Source of the DNA: Caulobacteraceae bacterium
Lineage (GTDB): Bacteria; Pseudomonadota; Alphaproteobacteria; Caulobacterales; Caulobacteraceae
Length of the DNA stretch: 64,000 nt
Assembly: GCA_947441065.1 (NCBI GenBank)
Contig: CANESI010000008.1
Coordinates: 1 to 64,000 of the forward strand
Direction of reading: 5' to 3'
A program made the translations under genes and the position numbers. This document shows, in pieces, positions 50,569 to 59,815 of this stretch. The notes below the pieces were generated by a model. That model was not told where the DNA came from, made no database searches, and saw only the letters and a list, made by a program, of their open reading frames with translations. Position 1 is the first letter of the stretch; each line of letters opens with the position of its first letter.

Positions 50569-52374
50569 ATGACCACTGACGGGGCGACCGTTGGCTATCT
50601 GGGTGTGTCTCGCTCACTGAGCGGGCGCGCTTGGAGGCTGCGGCCTGCGGCTGACAGTGATGTGCGTGGGTTGCAGCAGGCCACGGGGCTCAGCGAGCCT
50701 CTGGCGCGGGCTCTGGCCTCCCGTGGCATTAGCCGCGACCAGGCCGACAACTATCTGAACCCGACCCTGCGCGGTCTGTTCCCCGACCCGTCTAGCTTCA
50801 CCGATATGGACCGCGCCGCCGAGATCTTGGTCGATGCGCTGGAGACCAAGCGGCCCATGGCCGTCTTTGCCGACTATGATGTCGATGGGGCCTCGAGCGC
50901 GGCGCAACTGGTGCGCTGGTTTAGGGCCATGGGCCAAGACCTACCCATCTATGTGCCGGACCGGATCCTTGAGGGCTATGGCCCCAGCCCGGTGGCCTTT
51001 CGCCGATTGAAGGATCAGGGGGCGGAACTGGTCATTACGGTTGATTGCGGTGCAGCGGCCTATGATGCCATCGCCTCTGCCGTCGATATTGGCCTTGAGG
51101 TCGTGGTCATAGACCATCACCTGATGCGTGAAGATCCGCCTAAGGCCGCTGCGGTGGTCAATCCCAACCGTCCAGGCTGTCAGTCCGGGCAAGGGGTTCT
51201 GGCGGCGGCAGGCGTGGTCTTTGTGCTGTTGGCGGCCCTGAACCGCGAGGCCCGCCGCAGGGGGCTGTTTGCAGGCCGCTCAGAGCCTGATCTGCGCCAA
51301 TGGCTCGACCTTGCCGCCATGGGCGCGATCTGTGACGTGACCAGCCTGACGGGCTTTAACAGGGCGCTGGCGTCGCAAGGCCTGAAGGTCATGTCCAACT
51401 GGGGCAATCCGGGCCTAAAGGCGCTGCTCGATGTGGCTGGAAGTAAGGGACCGGCAGGCGTGTTCCATGCGGGCTTTATCCTAGGGCCGCGCATCAATGC
51501 CGGCGGACGGGTTGGGCGCTCTGACCTCGGTGCCCGGCTTTTGTCGACCGACGATCCTGAAGAGGCGAGAGATATCGCCGCCCAACTGGACCTGCTCAAT
51601 GTCGAGCGCAAAGAGGTTGAAAAACAGGTTCTCGATGAGGCGATCGAGCGCATCGAGCACGAAACCAACCTCGATCCTGACGCGCCGGTGATCTTGGTGT
51701 CTGGGGATGGCTGGCATCCCGGTGTGATTGGCATTGTCGCAGGCCGCTTACGGGAGCGCTATCGCAAGCCGGTCATGGTCATTGGCATTGATCGCCCGGC
51801 CAATGTCGGCAAGGGCTCGGGTCGCTCTCAGACCGGCTATAATCTGGGTAGGGCGGTGCAGGGGGCCTATGAGGCGGGTCTGCTCTTGTCGGGCGGCGGC
51901 CATGCCATGGCGGCGGGCCTTTCGGTGCGGCCAGAATTAATCCCCGAGCTTCGCGCCTTCCTCGAAGAAAAACTGTCCCACGAGCGTGAAGAGGCCGAGG
52001 CGGCTGATCTGTTCGATATTGACGCTCTGGTCTCTGCGGGCGGGGCGGGGCGAGCCCTCTATGATGACTTCCAGCGCCTGACCCCCTTTGGCCCCGGCAA
52101 TCCAGAGCCGGTCTTCGCCGCAGCGGGCCTAAGGGTCGATCAGTCCTCCTCGCTGAAGGGCGGCCATGTGCGCTGTACCCTGACCGACGAGCGCGGCGGA
52201 AAGCTGCGGGCGGTGGCCTGGCGCGCCGGGGACACAGAGATCGGCAAGACCCTTCTGCAGCGCGGGGCTCTGGTCCATGTGGCGGGCCGTCTGAAGGCGG
52301 ATGATTGGAACGGTCGTAACGGCGTCGAGCTCGAGATTGACGATGCCGCCGACCCCCGTCTTTGCCATGGCTAG
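50569..52374 (+). CDS. recJ: Single-strand-specific exonuclease RecJ
   Basis: A 601-residue DHH-family nuclease. DHH motifs: FADYDVDGASSAAQL (near 105), VITVDCGAAAYD, VVVIDHHLMRED (near 180) and the DHHA1 part GRINAGGRVGRSDLG / LLSGGGHAMAAGLSV (near 445). The C-terminal OB-like domain ends RLKADDWNGRNGVELEI. It degrades 5' single strands in recombination and mismatch repair. Confidence 0.95.
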   Translation: MTTDGATVGYLGVSRSLSGRAWRLRPAADSDVRGLQQATGLSEPLARALASRGISRDQADNYLNPTLRGLFPDPSSFTDMDRAAEILVDALETKRPMAVFADYDVDGASSAAQLVRWFRAMGQDLPIYVPDRILEGYGPSPVAFRRLKDQGAELVITVDCGAAAYDAIASAVDIGLEVVVIDHHLMREDPPKAAAVVNPNRPGCQSGQGVLAAAGVVFVLLAALNREARRRGLFAGRSEPDLRQWLDLAAMGAICDVTSLTGFNRALASQGLKVMSNWGNPGLKALLDVAGSKGPAGVFHAGFILGPRINAGGRVGRSDLGARLLSTDDPEEARDIAAQLDLLNVERKEVEKQVLDEAIERIEHETNLDPDAPVILVSGDGWHPGVIGIVAGRLRERYRKPVMVIGIDRPANVGKGSGRSQTGYNLGRAVQGAYEAGLLLSGGGHAMAAGLSVRPELIPELRAFLEEKLSHEREEAEAADLFDIDALVSAGGAGRALYDDFQRLTPFGPGNPEPVFAAAGLRVDQSSSLKGGHVRCTLTDERGGKLRAVAWRAGDTEIGKTLLQRGALVHVAGRLKADDWNGRNGVELEIDDAADPRLCHG

Positions 52375-52415
52375 CGATCAGTTCGCATTTCCTTGGGATT
52401 TTCGCATAGACAAGC

Positions 52416-52444
52416 TTGCGCCCTCCAAGGAACGCGGATATACG
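52416..52444 (+). promoter_or_regulatory. Candidate sigma-70-type promoter of tRNA-Glu
   Basis: TTGCGC (52416-52421), 17-base spacer, TATACG (52439-52444). The tRNA starts 18 bases after the -10 block, a normal distance. The gap 52375-52713 otherwise holds only the tRNA and terminator. Confidence 0.5.
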
Positions 52445-52461
52445 GCGTCTCCCATCGATGA

Positions 52462-52536
52462 GGTCCCTTCGTCTATCGGTTAGGACATCAGATTTTCAAT
52501 CTGGGGAGAGGGGTTCGACTCCCCTAGGGACTACCA
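52462..52536 (+). tRNA. tRNA-Glu (anticodon TTC)
   Basis: A 75-base cloverleaf. Acceptor GGTCCCT pairs with AGGGACT (one G-T pair at the end), discriminator A, encoded CCA. Anticodon arm TCAGA-TTTTCAA-TCTGG gives TTC. T arm AGGGG-TTCGACT-CCCCT. Reading Glu codons GAA and GAG. Confidence 0.95.
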
Positions 52537-52583
52537 TCGCTGGATAAGGTCTTTGCGGCTTCCAAGCCCCATCGACCGCACAG

Positions 52584-52607
52584 AGGCCTCCTTCGGGAGG
52601 CCTTTTT
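52584..52607 (+). terminator. Rho-independent terminator of tRNA-Glu
   Basis: AGGCCTCC-TTCG-GGAGGCCT followed by TTTTT: an eight-pair stem capped by a stable C(TTCG)G loop, 47 bases after the tRNA end. The right part, 22 bases (52594-52615), is repeated exactly at 52616-52637. Confidence 0.9.
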
Positions 52608-52637
52608 GTTTCTGGCGGGAGGCCTTTTTGTTTCTGG
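52594..52637 (+). repeat. Tandem 22-base duplication of the terminator right arm
   Basis: CGGGAGGCCTTTTTGTTTCT plus GG occurs twice in a row with no gap (52594-52615 and 52616-52637). The second copy has an arm and T-run but lacks its own left arm. It looks like a replication slippage product. Confidence 0.9.
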
Positions 52638-52713
52638 GCCTAGAGCTTGCGCACCTGCCCCTTCCGCGTAAGATCATCTCTTAATCGCCGTTCAACAGGC
52701 GAGCGGAGGCGAG

Positions 52714-53979
<1,266 letters not shown>

Positions 53980-53983
53980 TTCT

Positions 53984-55414
53984 ATGAGCATGGATGACTA
54001 TTGCGACTATGACGGCCTCGGCCTGGCTGACCTCGTCGCTCGCAAGGAGGTGTCGCCTGCTGAACTGGTCGAGGCGGCGATTGAGCGCGTTGAGCGTCAT
54101 AATCCGTCGCTCAATGCGGTGGTCTATAAGGGCTATGAGGATGCGCGAAAGGCCGCCCTTGGCCCCTTGCCCGATGGGCCGTTCAAGGGGGTTCCCTTCC
54201 TGATCAAGGACCTTGGCATGCCGGTGGCCGGTTGGCCGCGCAGTTCTGGCAGCCGGTTTGCGCAGCATATGGTCGATCACGCTGATGGCGGCCTGACCCG
54301 GCGCTATCGCGAGGCGGGGGTGATCCCGCTTGGGAAAACCAACACGCCCGAATATGGCATTACCGGCACGACCGAGGGGGCGCTGCTCGGCCCCTGCCGC
54401 AATCCTTGGAACCCGGCCCACATTTCAGGCGGATCATCGGGAGGATCGGCCTCAGCGGTGGCGGCGGGGATCGTGCCCATGGCTCACGCGAGCGATGGTC
54501 TTGGTTCGATCCGTATTCCTGCGGCCTGCTGCGGTCTTGTCGGCCTAAAGGTGACGCGCGACCGTAATTTGAACCTGCCCGACGGCACTGACTATGCGAT
54601 TGGCTTTGTCGTCGATCACGTGGTGACCCGCACGGTTCGCGACAGTGCCGCCATGCTCGATGCCACCGGAAGGCCAGAGATCGACGATCCCTATCCCGCG
54701 CCGCCCAAGGCTCGGCCCTATATGGAAGAGATCGAACAATCGCCTGGCCGGTTACGCATTGCCTGGTCGTCAGAGACGGCGTCGGGCCGACCCATTGATC
54801 CGGAGATCCAAGCTGCGCTCGAGCGCACGGCGGCGCTGTTGCAGGGTCTTGGCCATGAGGTGGTTGAGCAGGGGATGGGGATCGACTACCGCGCCCTCTA
54901 TACGGCGCGAGGACCGGTTTCTGGCGCGAACTTTGCCGCCATGATGGGCCGCCTGATCGATGAGATTGGCCGCGAGCCCGAACCGCATGAACTGGAACCC
55001 CTGACATGGGCCGCGCTGAAGGGCGGGCGCAAGGTCACCGGTGAGCAAGCCCTGCGCGGCATGCAAGAACTGCGCATGCTCAATCGCCAGACCTTGGCCT
55101 TCTTCAATGACTGGGACATCTATCTGTCGCCGGTCCTTGGCACCCCCGTGCCCGAGGTGGGCTTCATTGACCCGGTTGCGCTTGAGCCGCGCGAACTGAA
55201 CCGCAGGCAAGGTCAGGTCTTCCCCTTTACGCCGCCGTTCAACTTCTCAGGCCAGCCATCCCTGTCCTTGCCGCTGGAAATGTCGGCCAGTGGTCTGCCG
55301 GTCGGGATGATGTTCACGGCCCGTTATGCTGACGAGGCGACCCTCTTTAGGTTGGCGGCCCAGTTGGAAAAGGAAGCACCTTGGCAGGGGCGTAGGCCTC
55401 AAATCTGGGGCTAA
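53984..55414 (+). CDS. Amidase signature family enzyme
   Basis: A 476-residue protein with the full amidase Ser-cisSer-Lys site: Lys in FLIKDLGMP (near 75), the Gly/Ser stretch SGGSSGGSASAVAAGI (near 150) and the nucleophile Ser in DGLGSIRIPAACCGL (near 175). It hydrolyses amides or, as GatA, transfers ammonia, but gatB/gatC are not here and the N-terminus (MSMDDYCDYDGLGLADLV) is of the general amidase type. It is four bases from the aminotransferase gene, likely coupled. Substrate unknown. Confidence 0.85.
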   Translation: MSMDDYCDYDGLGLADLVARKEVSPAELVEAAIERVERHNPSLNAVVYKGYEDARKAALGPLPDGPFKGVPFLIKDLGMPVAGWPRSSGSRFAQHMVDHADGGLTRRYREAGVIPLGKTNTPEYGITGTTEGALLGPCRNPWNPAHISGGSSGGSASAVAAGIVPMAHASDGLGSIRIPAACCGLVGLKVTRDRNLNLPDGTDYAIGFVVDHVVTRTVRDSAAMLDATGRPEIDDPYPAPPKARPYMEEIEQSPGRLRIAWSSETASGRPIDPEIQAALERTAALLQGLGHEVVEQGMGIDYRALYTARGPVSGANFAAMMGRLIDEIGREPEPHELEPLTWAALKGGRKVTGEQALRGMQELRMLNRQTLAFFNDWDIYLSPVLGTPVPEVGFIDPVALEPRELNRRQGQVFPFTPPFNFSGQPSLSLPLEMSASGLPVGMMFTARYADEATLFRLAAQLEKEAPWQGRRPQIWG

Positions 55415-55565
55415 TATAGGTCGCAGAGAGAGGCTTGGTGTTTATTAGGCCTCAAAAGAGTGATTGACGATTTTTGACTTGGGTCACACTGTTCTTTCCA
55501 ACACATTGACCGCCATGACTGTGACTATTCCGAAGGGAAGCGCAGGCTAGGGCCAGAGGGACTCT

Positions 55566-56165
55566 ATGTCTGGTTTTGACGATGAGGGGGAGGGGCCACA
55601 GGCACCCGCTGTTCAGATCAGCGGGCGCGTGAAGTGGTTTGATCCTGCCAAGGGCTATGGCTTCATTGTCCCCGACGATCCGCAGATGACGGGGCGCAAT
55701 GATGTCCTGCTGCACATCACCGCCTTGCGCCATTATGGCAAGGATGACGCCCTAGAGGGATCGGTCATCGTCTGTCAGGTCGCCAAGCGCGCCAAGGGTT
55801 GGCAGGTTGACGAGGTGCTGGAACTCGACCAATCGGAGGTTCAGACCTCTGGTGCCAGCATGGCGGACCGGACCAAATCGGGCCGAGAAGGGCCTGCGCC
55901 CCGCCGCGACAGTCTTGATGGCGCGCTGCGATTGCTAGAGGCGACCGGTCCGGCAGAGCGGGCTGTGGTCAAGTGGTTTAACCGCACCAAGGGCTATGGC
56001 TTTGTCGTGCGCGATGCTGAGCCCGGCGATATTTTCGTCCATATTGAGACCCTGCGCCGTGGGGGACTGGATGACCTCCAGCCCGGCACCGAGGTGATGG
56101 TACGCTTCGCCAATGGCCCTAAGGGACTGGTCGTGGCTGAGATCGCGCCGATTGAGCGGGCATAA
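55566..56165 (+). CDS. cspD: Two-domain cold-shock protein
   Basis: A 199-residue protein with two cold-shock domains: one at about 18-90 ([19 protein letters not shown]) and one at about 130-197 ([28 protein letters not shown]), both with RNP1-like KGYGF. A charged linker separates them. Caulobacter has similar double-domain CSPs (CspC and CspD); the D assignment is by general fit. It should bind single-stranded RNA or DNA. The 151-base gap before it is AT-richer and probably holds the promoter. Confidence 0.8.
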   Translation: MSGFDDEGEGPQAPAVQISGRVKWFDPAKGYGFIVPDDPQMTGRNDVLLHITALRHYGKDDALEGSVIVCQVAKRAKGWQVDEVLELDQSEVQTSGASMADRTKSGREGPAPRRDSLDGALRLLEATGPAERAVVKWFNRTKGYGFVVRDAEPGDIFVHIETLRRGGLDDLQPGTEVMVRFANGPKGLVVAEIAPIERA

Positions 56166-56257
56166 AGCGCTCTGATCTTGCCAATTTGGTTGGACCTAAG
56201 GCCGCGCTTGGCTATTGCTGAGGCTTAGGCCTAATCGTGGTCAAAGGAGTTCGCATC

Positions 56258-56743
56258 ATGCCTGCAAACCAGATGGCGCGCCGAAGCCTACTGGGCCTTG
56301 TTGCCTCTGTTCTGCTTCTGATGGGCACGGGTCAGTCGAGCCCGACCCATGCGGCGACCCTGCGCCAAGAACCGCTGGAAATCACGACCTCCAAGGCCAC
56401 AATCAAGTTCACGGTCGAGATTGCGGACACCGAAGAGACTCGTAATCGCGGCATGATGTATCGCAAGTCTCTGGCACCCGATAAGGGCATGTTGTTCGAC
56501 TTCAAGACCCCGCGTGAAGCGGCCTTTTGGATGAGAAACACGCTGATTCCCTTAGATATTATCTTCATAACCCAGGATGGCCGTATCCTGACCATTGCGC
56601 GCAATGCCGTGCCTCACTCCGAGGTGCCGATCCCCTCTGGCGGCGTCATTCGCGGCGTGTTGGAGCTGGCCGGAGGGCGCGCGGCGCAACTGGGCATCTA
56701 TCCCGGCGACCGGGTCAAACATAGGATCTTCAAGCGTGACTGA
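56258..56743 (+). CDS. DUF192 family exported protein
   Basis: A 161-residue protein from ATG 56258 (AAAGGAG eight bases upstream; GTG 56237 is also in frame). Residues 1-35 form a signal peptide (LLGLVASVLLLMGTG). The DUF192 core is at about 45-160: IADTEETRNRGMMYRKSL, AAFWMRNTLIPLDIIFI, VPHSEVPIPS and RGVLELAGGRAAQLGI. The family role is unknown. The next gene starts eight bases before its stop. Confidence 0.85.
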   Translation: MPANQMARRSLLGLVASVLLLMGTGQSSPTHAATLRQEPLEITTSKATIKFTVEIADTEETRNRGMMYRKSLAPDKGMLFDFKTPREAAFWMRNTLIPLDIIFITQDGRILTIARNAVPHSEVPIPSGGVIRGVLELAGGRAAQLGIYPGDRVKHRIFKRD

Positions 56744-57167
56744 GACCAAGCCCATTCCGGCGCCCCCAGAGGGCTTCGTCGAGTCCCGTAATCGCGGACC
56801 CTTCACGCTCCATAATGGACCCTATTTCCACCGCGTTGATGAACATGGTTTCGAGCAGGCCTTCTATGCCTTGAACCGTCACTGCAATGGCATGGGCATC
56901 GTCCATGGCGGCATGTTGTCGACCTTTCTAGATGGGGTATTGGCCACAGCGGTTCATCGCGCCGTCGGCACGGCCTCGGTCACGGTACACCTGTCCGTCG
57001 ATTTCCTCAGCATGGCGAGGGCCGGGGAGTGGGTCATCGGCACAGGACGCGTCACCCGCAAGACCAAGGATCTAGCCTTTGTCGAGGGCGTCATCCGGGT
57101 TGGCGAGCGCGAAGTGGTGCGCGGAACCGCGATCTTTAAGCTGATGCGCAAAGCAATTAGCGTTTAG
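56736..57167 (+). CDS. PaaI-type hotdog thioesterase
   Basis: A 143-residue protein taken from GTG 56736, overlapping the DUF192 stop by eight bases; the longer frame from 56595 is just DUF192 in another frame. Hotdog motif [24 protein letters not shown] (near 45, His-Gly-Gly) and [21 protein letters not shown]. It should hydrolyse acyl-CoA, perhaps aromatic acyl-CoA as PaaI does. No pathway neighbours. Confidence 0.82.
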   Translation: MTETKPIPAPPEGFVESRNRGPFTLHNGPYFHRVDEHGFEQAFYALNRHCNGMGIVHGGMLSTFLDGVLATAVHRAVGTASVTVHLSVDFLSMARAGEWVIGTGRVTRKTKDLAFVEGVIRVGEREVVRGTAIFKLMRKAISV

Positions 57168-57226
57168 AAGTAAGAGGTCCATTGCGGTTCTGTCTCTGAC
57201 GTGTCACAAGCCCACCACTGACGGAA

Positions 57227-57303
<77 letters not shown>

Positions 57304-57358
57304 TCAGACGTCTTAGGCGGCAACGCCAAGACAGACCCATCTTGTTCGGGGCCAAGAC

Positions 57359-57664
57359 ATGCTCGCCAAAATCTATCGTCCTGCAAAATCCGCGATGCAA
57401 TCGGGCAAGGCCAAGACCCATGAGTGGGTTTTGGAATTTGAAGCTGCCTCGGCTCGCGCACCGGACATGTTAGTGGGTTGGACCCAATCTTCGGACATGG
57501 ATGGTCAGGTTCGCCTGCAATTTGCCAGCAAGGACGAGGCGGTCGCCTATGCCAACGCTCATGGCATCGCCTTCCAAGTCACCGAGCCCAAGACCCCCCG
57601 CAAGATCATCAAGGCCTATGCCGACAATTTCGCCTATGGCCGCAAGCAGCCTTGGACTCACTAG
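57359..57664 (+). CDS. NDUFS4-like accessory subunit of respiratory complex I
   Basis: A 101-residue protein: MLAKIYRPAKSAMQSGKAKT, then WVLEFEAASARAPDMLVGWT, then AVAYANAHGIAFQVTEPKTP near 65-85 and the ending FAYGRKQPWTH. This is the ETC complex I NDUFS4-type family, found in alphaproteobacteria and mitochondria, where it stabilises NADH dehydrogenase. The nuo operon is not in the window; being apart from it is usual. It sits between tRNA-Pro and tRNA-Arg. Confidence 0.88.
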   Translation: MLAKIYRPAKSAMQSGKAKTHEWVLEFEAASARAPDMLVGWTQSSDMDGQVRLQFASKDEAVAYANAHGIAFQVTEPKTPRKIIKAYADNFAYGRKQPWTH

Positions 57665-57688
57665 CCTCCAGACCTTTGCCTCAAGCCT

Positions 57689-57765
57689 CACCCCGTAGCT
57701 CAATTGGATAGAGCATCCGCCTTCTAAGCGGACGGTTACAGGTTCGATTCCTGTCGGGGTGGCCA
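57689..57765 (+). tRNA. tRNA-Arg (anticodon TCT)
   Basis: A 77-base cloverleaf: acceptor CACCCCG pairs with CGGGGTG, discriminator G, CCA encoded. Anticodon arm TCCGC-CTTCTAA-GCGGA gives TCT. T arm CAGG-TTCGATT-CCTG. A transferred-looking OLD gene starts 74 bases downstream, and tRNA 3' ends are common integration sites. Confidence 0.95.
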
Positions 57766-57838
57766 TTTTGCTTGAACATTAAGCGAACATCACGCAATAT
57801 ATCGGTGCGTTTTTATTATATCGCCCGGGAGTTGGTTG

Positions 57839-59752
57839 ATGAGGCTCAAATCAGTGCAAATCAAGCATTTCAAACATGTCTTGGATTCCACTTTGGTGGA
57901 TATCCACGAGGACATTACGTGCTTGGTTGGTAAGAATGAGAGCGGAAAGAGCACATTTTTGGAAGCCTTGCGCAGGCTCAAGCCTGCCCAAGGCGACGTT
58001 AAATTTGATTCTTCTAAACACTATCCAGCATGGCTAGAAAAGCGACATCGCCGTGAGGCTCAGTCGTCGGGCGGCGACTTGGAAAAGTCGAAACCGATAA
58101 CAGCAACTTTTGTGCTTGATCCATTAGACATACAAGCGGTCTCAAATGTACTTGGCAATGACGTACTAATATCTGAATTTTTTGAAATCAGCCGATTTTA
58201 CAACAACGGCTACCATTATTCTTTACAGGTGAACGAGTGCCGCGCTCTAAGCAATTTTTTGGATAAATTTGATTTATCAATTCAACTTGAAGCTTTGAAG
58301 TCTAGCAAGACGATTGACGCGCTACGAGTTGAAATCACGAAATTATTAACCATTGACGAGTTGGTTGAAGAAGTACAGCCCATATCAGATGGTATCGATG
58401 ATGTGTTCCCTCGGGGGCAGAGTTTGAGTCGAATCGCTTGGAATATATTGTTCCCTCGAGTGCCTAGTTTTTTCTATTTCTCCGATTACAGTCGATTGCC
58501 AAGTACTCTGCGCATTCGTGATCTCCTAGAGTCAGATGAGTCACACCTGAGTGATGATCAACAAACCGCTTTGTCGTTGTTGAGGCTAGCGGGAAGCGAT
58601 GATGAATACCTTCTCGATCCAGACTATGAAACACGGAAACGAGAACTTGAGAATGTCGCTAACGAAATTTCTCAAGATGTCCTTAAATATTGGACGACCA
58701 ATAACGATTTGCGTGTCATGATCGACATTACTCAGAAGACGGAGCAGAGGTTAGACGGTCAACACGCAGTACATGATGAAATGTACATTCGGATCTATGA
58801 CAATAGACATATGCTGTCTCTGCAATTTGATGAACGCTCGTCCGGATTTCAGTGGTTTTTTTCGTTTTTGGCTGCCTTTTCTCGTTATGAGTCAGACAAT
58901 TCACCATTGATCATCCTCCTCGATGAACCGGCTCTTGGGCTTCATGCGAAGGCTCAGAAGGATTTCCTACGGTTCATTGAGGAGAGATTGGCGAAGCGCT
59001 GTCAGGTTATCTACACCACTCACTCGCCGTTTATGGTCCAGCCTGATCATCTTGAGCGCGCGCGTCTTGTCGAGGATAAGGGCCGTGACATAGGTTCTGT
59101 TACGACTTCAGATGTTCTCACGACTGACCGTGATACCCTATTTCCCCTCCAAGCCGCGCTTGGCTATGACATTGCCCAGCATCTTTTCATCGCAAAGGAC
59201 AACCTCGTTGTTGAGGGGCCGTCCGACTTCCTGTTTATGCAGACCATCTCATCTCACCTGTTTGATAACGGACGCGAGGGGTTGAACTCACGTTGGGCCA
59301 TTATGCCCTTAGGCGGAGCAGACGTTATTCCGGCCTTTGTGGCTCTCTTAGGGAATCACCTTGATGTAACGGTTGTTGTGGATGCCCGTAAGGAAGGGCA
59401 CCAGAAGTTGTCGGGATTGGCCAAGGCCGGGTTCTTGGCGGAGAAGCGGATTATCACTATCGGCGAGATAGCCAACACCAAGATAGCTGATATTGAGGAT
59501 CTATTTGACAAAGATGACTATGTAGCTCTCTACAACACCGCTTTCGACAAGAAGATAAAGGCTGCTGATCTGAAGGGCACTGACCCAATTGTGCAGCAAA
59601 TTGCCAGAGCGGAAGGGGTCGCACGCTATGATCACAACGCTCCTGCGGAAGTTTTGTTGCGCGAGCGGGCGAACCGTGTTGCGAACCTTTCGTCGGCGAC
59701 GTTGGATGCGTTTGAAGCTCTGTTCAAGCGGATCAACGCCACACTTAGTTGA
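57839..59752 (+). CDS. OLD-family ATPase with C-terminal TOPRIM domain
   Basis: A 637-residue protein from ATG 57839 (GGAG seven bases upstream). ABC-type ATPase: Walker A VGKNESGKST (30-39), signature-like FDERSSGFQW (330-339), Walker B LIILLDEPALGLH (357-369), His395 in YTTHSPF. TOPRIM: NLVVEGPSDFLF with Glu459, VVVDARKEG at 513-521 where the usual DxD reads D-A-R, and IADIEDLF near 549-556. No UvrD-like or TerB-like partner is adjacent. Base use is AT-rich (58141-58200 has 19 G/C of 60), unlike neighbours, so transfer is likely. OLD proteins often act in phage defence; here that is inference. Confidence 0.85.
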   Translation: MRLKSVQIKHFKHVLDSTLVDIHEDITCLVGKNESGKSTFLEALRRLKPAQGDVKFDSSKHYPAWLEKRHRREAQSSGGDLEKSKPITATFVLDPLDIQAVSNVLGNDVLISEFFEISRFYNNGYHYSLQVNECRALSNFLDKFDLSIQLEALKSSKTIDALRVEITKLLTIDELVEEVQPISDGIDDVFPRGQSLSRIAWNILFPRVPSFFYFSDYSRLPSTLRIRDLLESDESHLSDDQQTALSLLRLAGSDDEYLLDPDYETRKRELENVANEISQDVLKYWTTNNDLRVMIDITQKTEQRLDGQHAVHDEMYIRIYDNRHMLSLQFDERSSGFQWFFSFLAAFSRYESDNSPLIILLDEPALGLHAKAQKDFLRFIEERLAKRCQVIYTTHSPFMVQPDHLERARLVEDKGRDIGSVTTSDVLTTDRDTLFPLQAALGYDIAQHLFIAKDNLVVEGPSDFLFMQTISSHLFDNGREGLNSRWAIMPLGGADVIPAFVALLGNHLDVTVVVDARKEGHQKLSGLAKAGFLAEKRIITIGEIANTKIADIEDLFDKDDYVALYNTAFDKKIKAADLKGTDPIVQQIARAEGVARYDHNAPAEVLLRERANRVANLSSATLDAFEALFKRINATLS

Positions 59753-59815
59753 AGCGCTTACTTACCAAATGTAAGATCAATTTCGTTGACGATGGGTGGT
59801 CACCGTTCTCGAAAG

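Noticed and set aside
49887-50576. 229-codon frame opposite glpX
   Set aside because: Low-complexity antisense translation of a strongly conserved gene; typical GC-rich artefact.
52594-52637. CRISPR-like tandem repeat
   Set aside because: Two adjacent identical units with no spacers; it is a terminator duplication, not an array.
56595-56735. N-terminal extension of the thioesterase
   Set aside because: It is the DUF192 gene read in another frame; the hotdog domain starts at GTG 56736.
59753-59815. Possible attachment-site repeat of the tRNA-Arg 3' end downstream of the OLD gene
   Set aside because: Only a degenerate GGGTGGTCA-like match to GGGTGGCCA is visible; too short and imperfect to call attL/attR, and no integrase is present.
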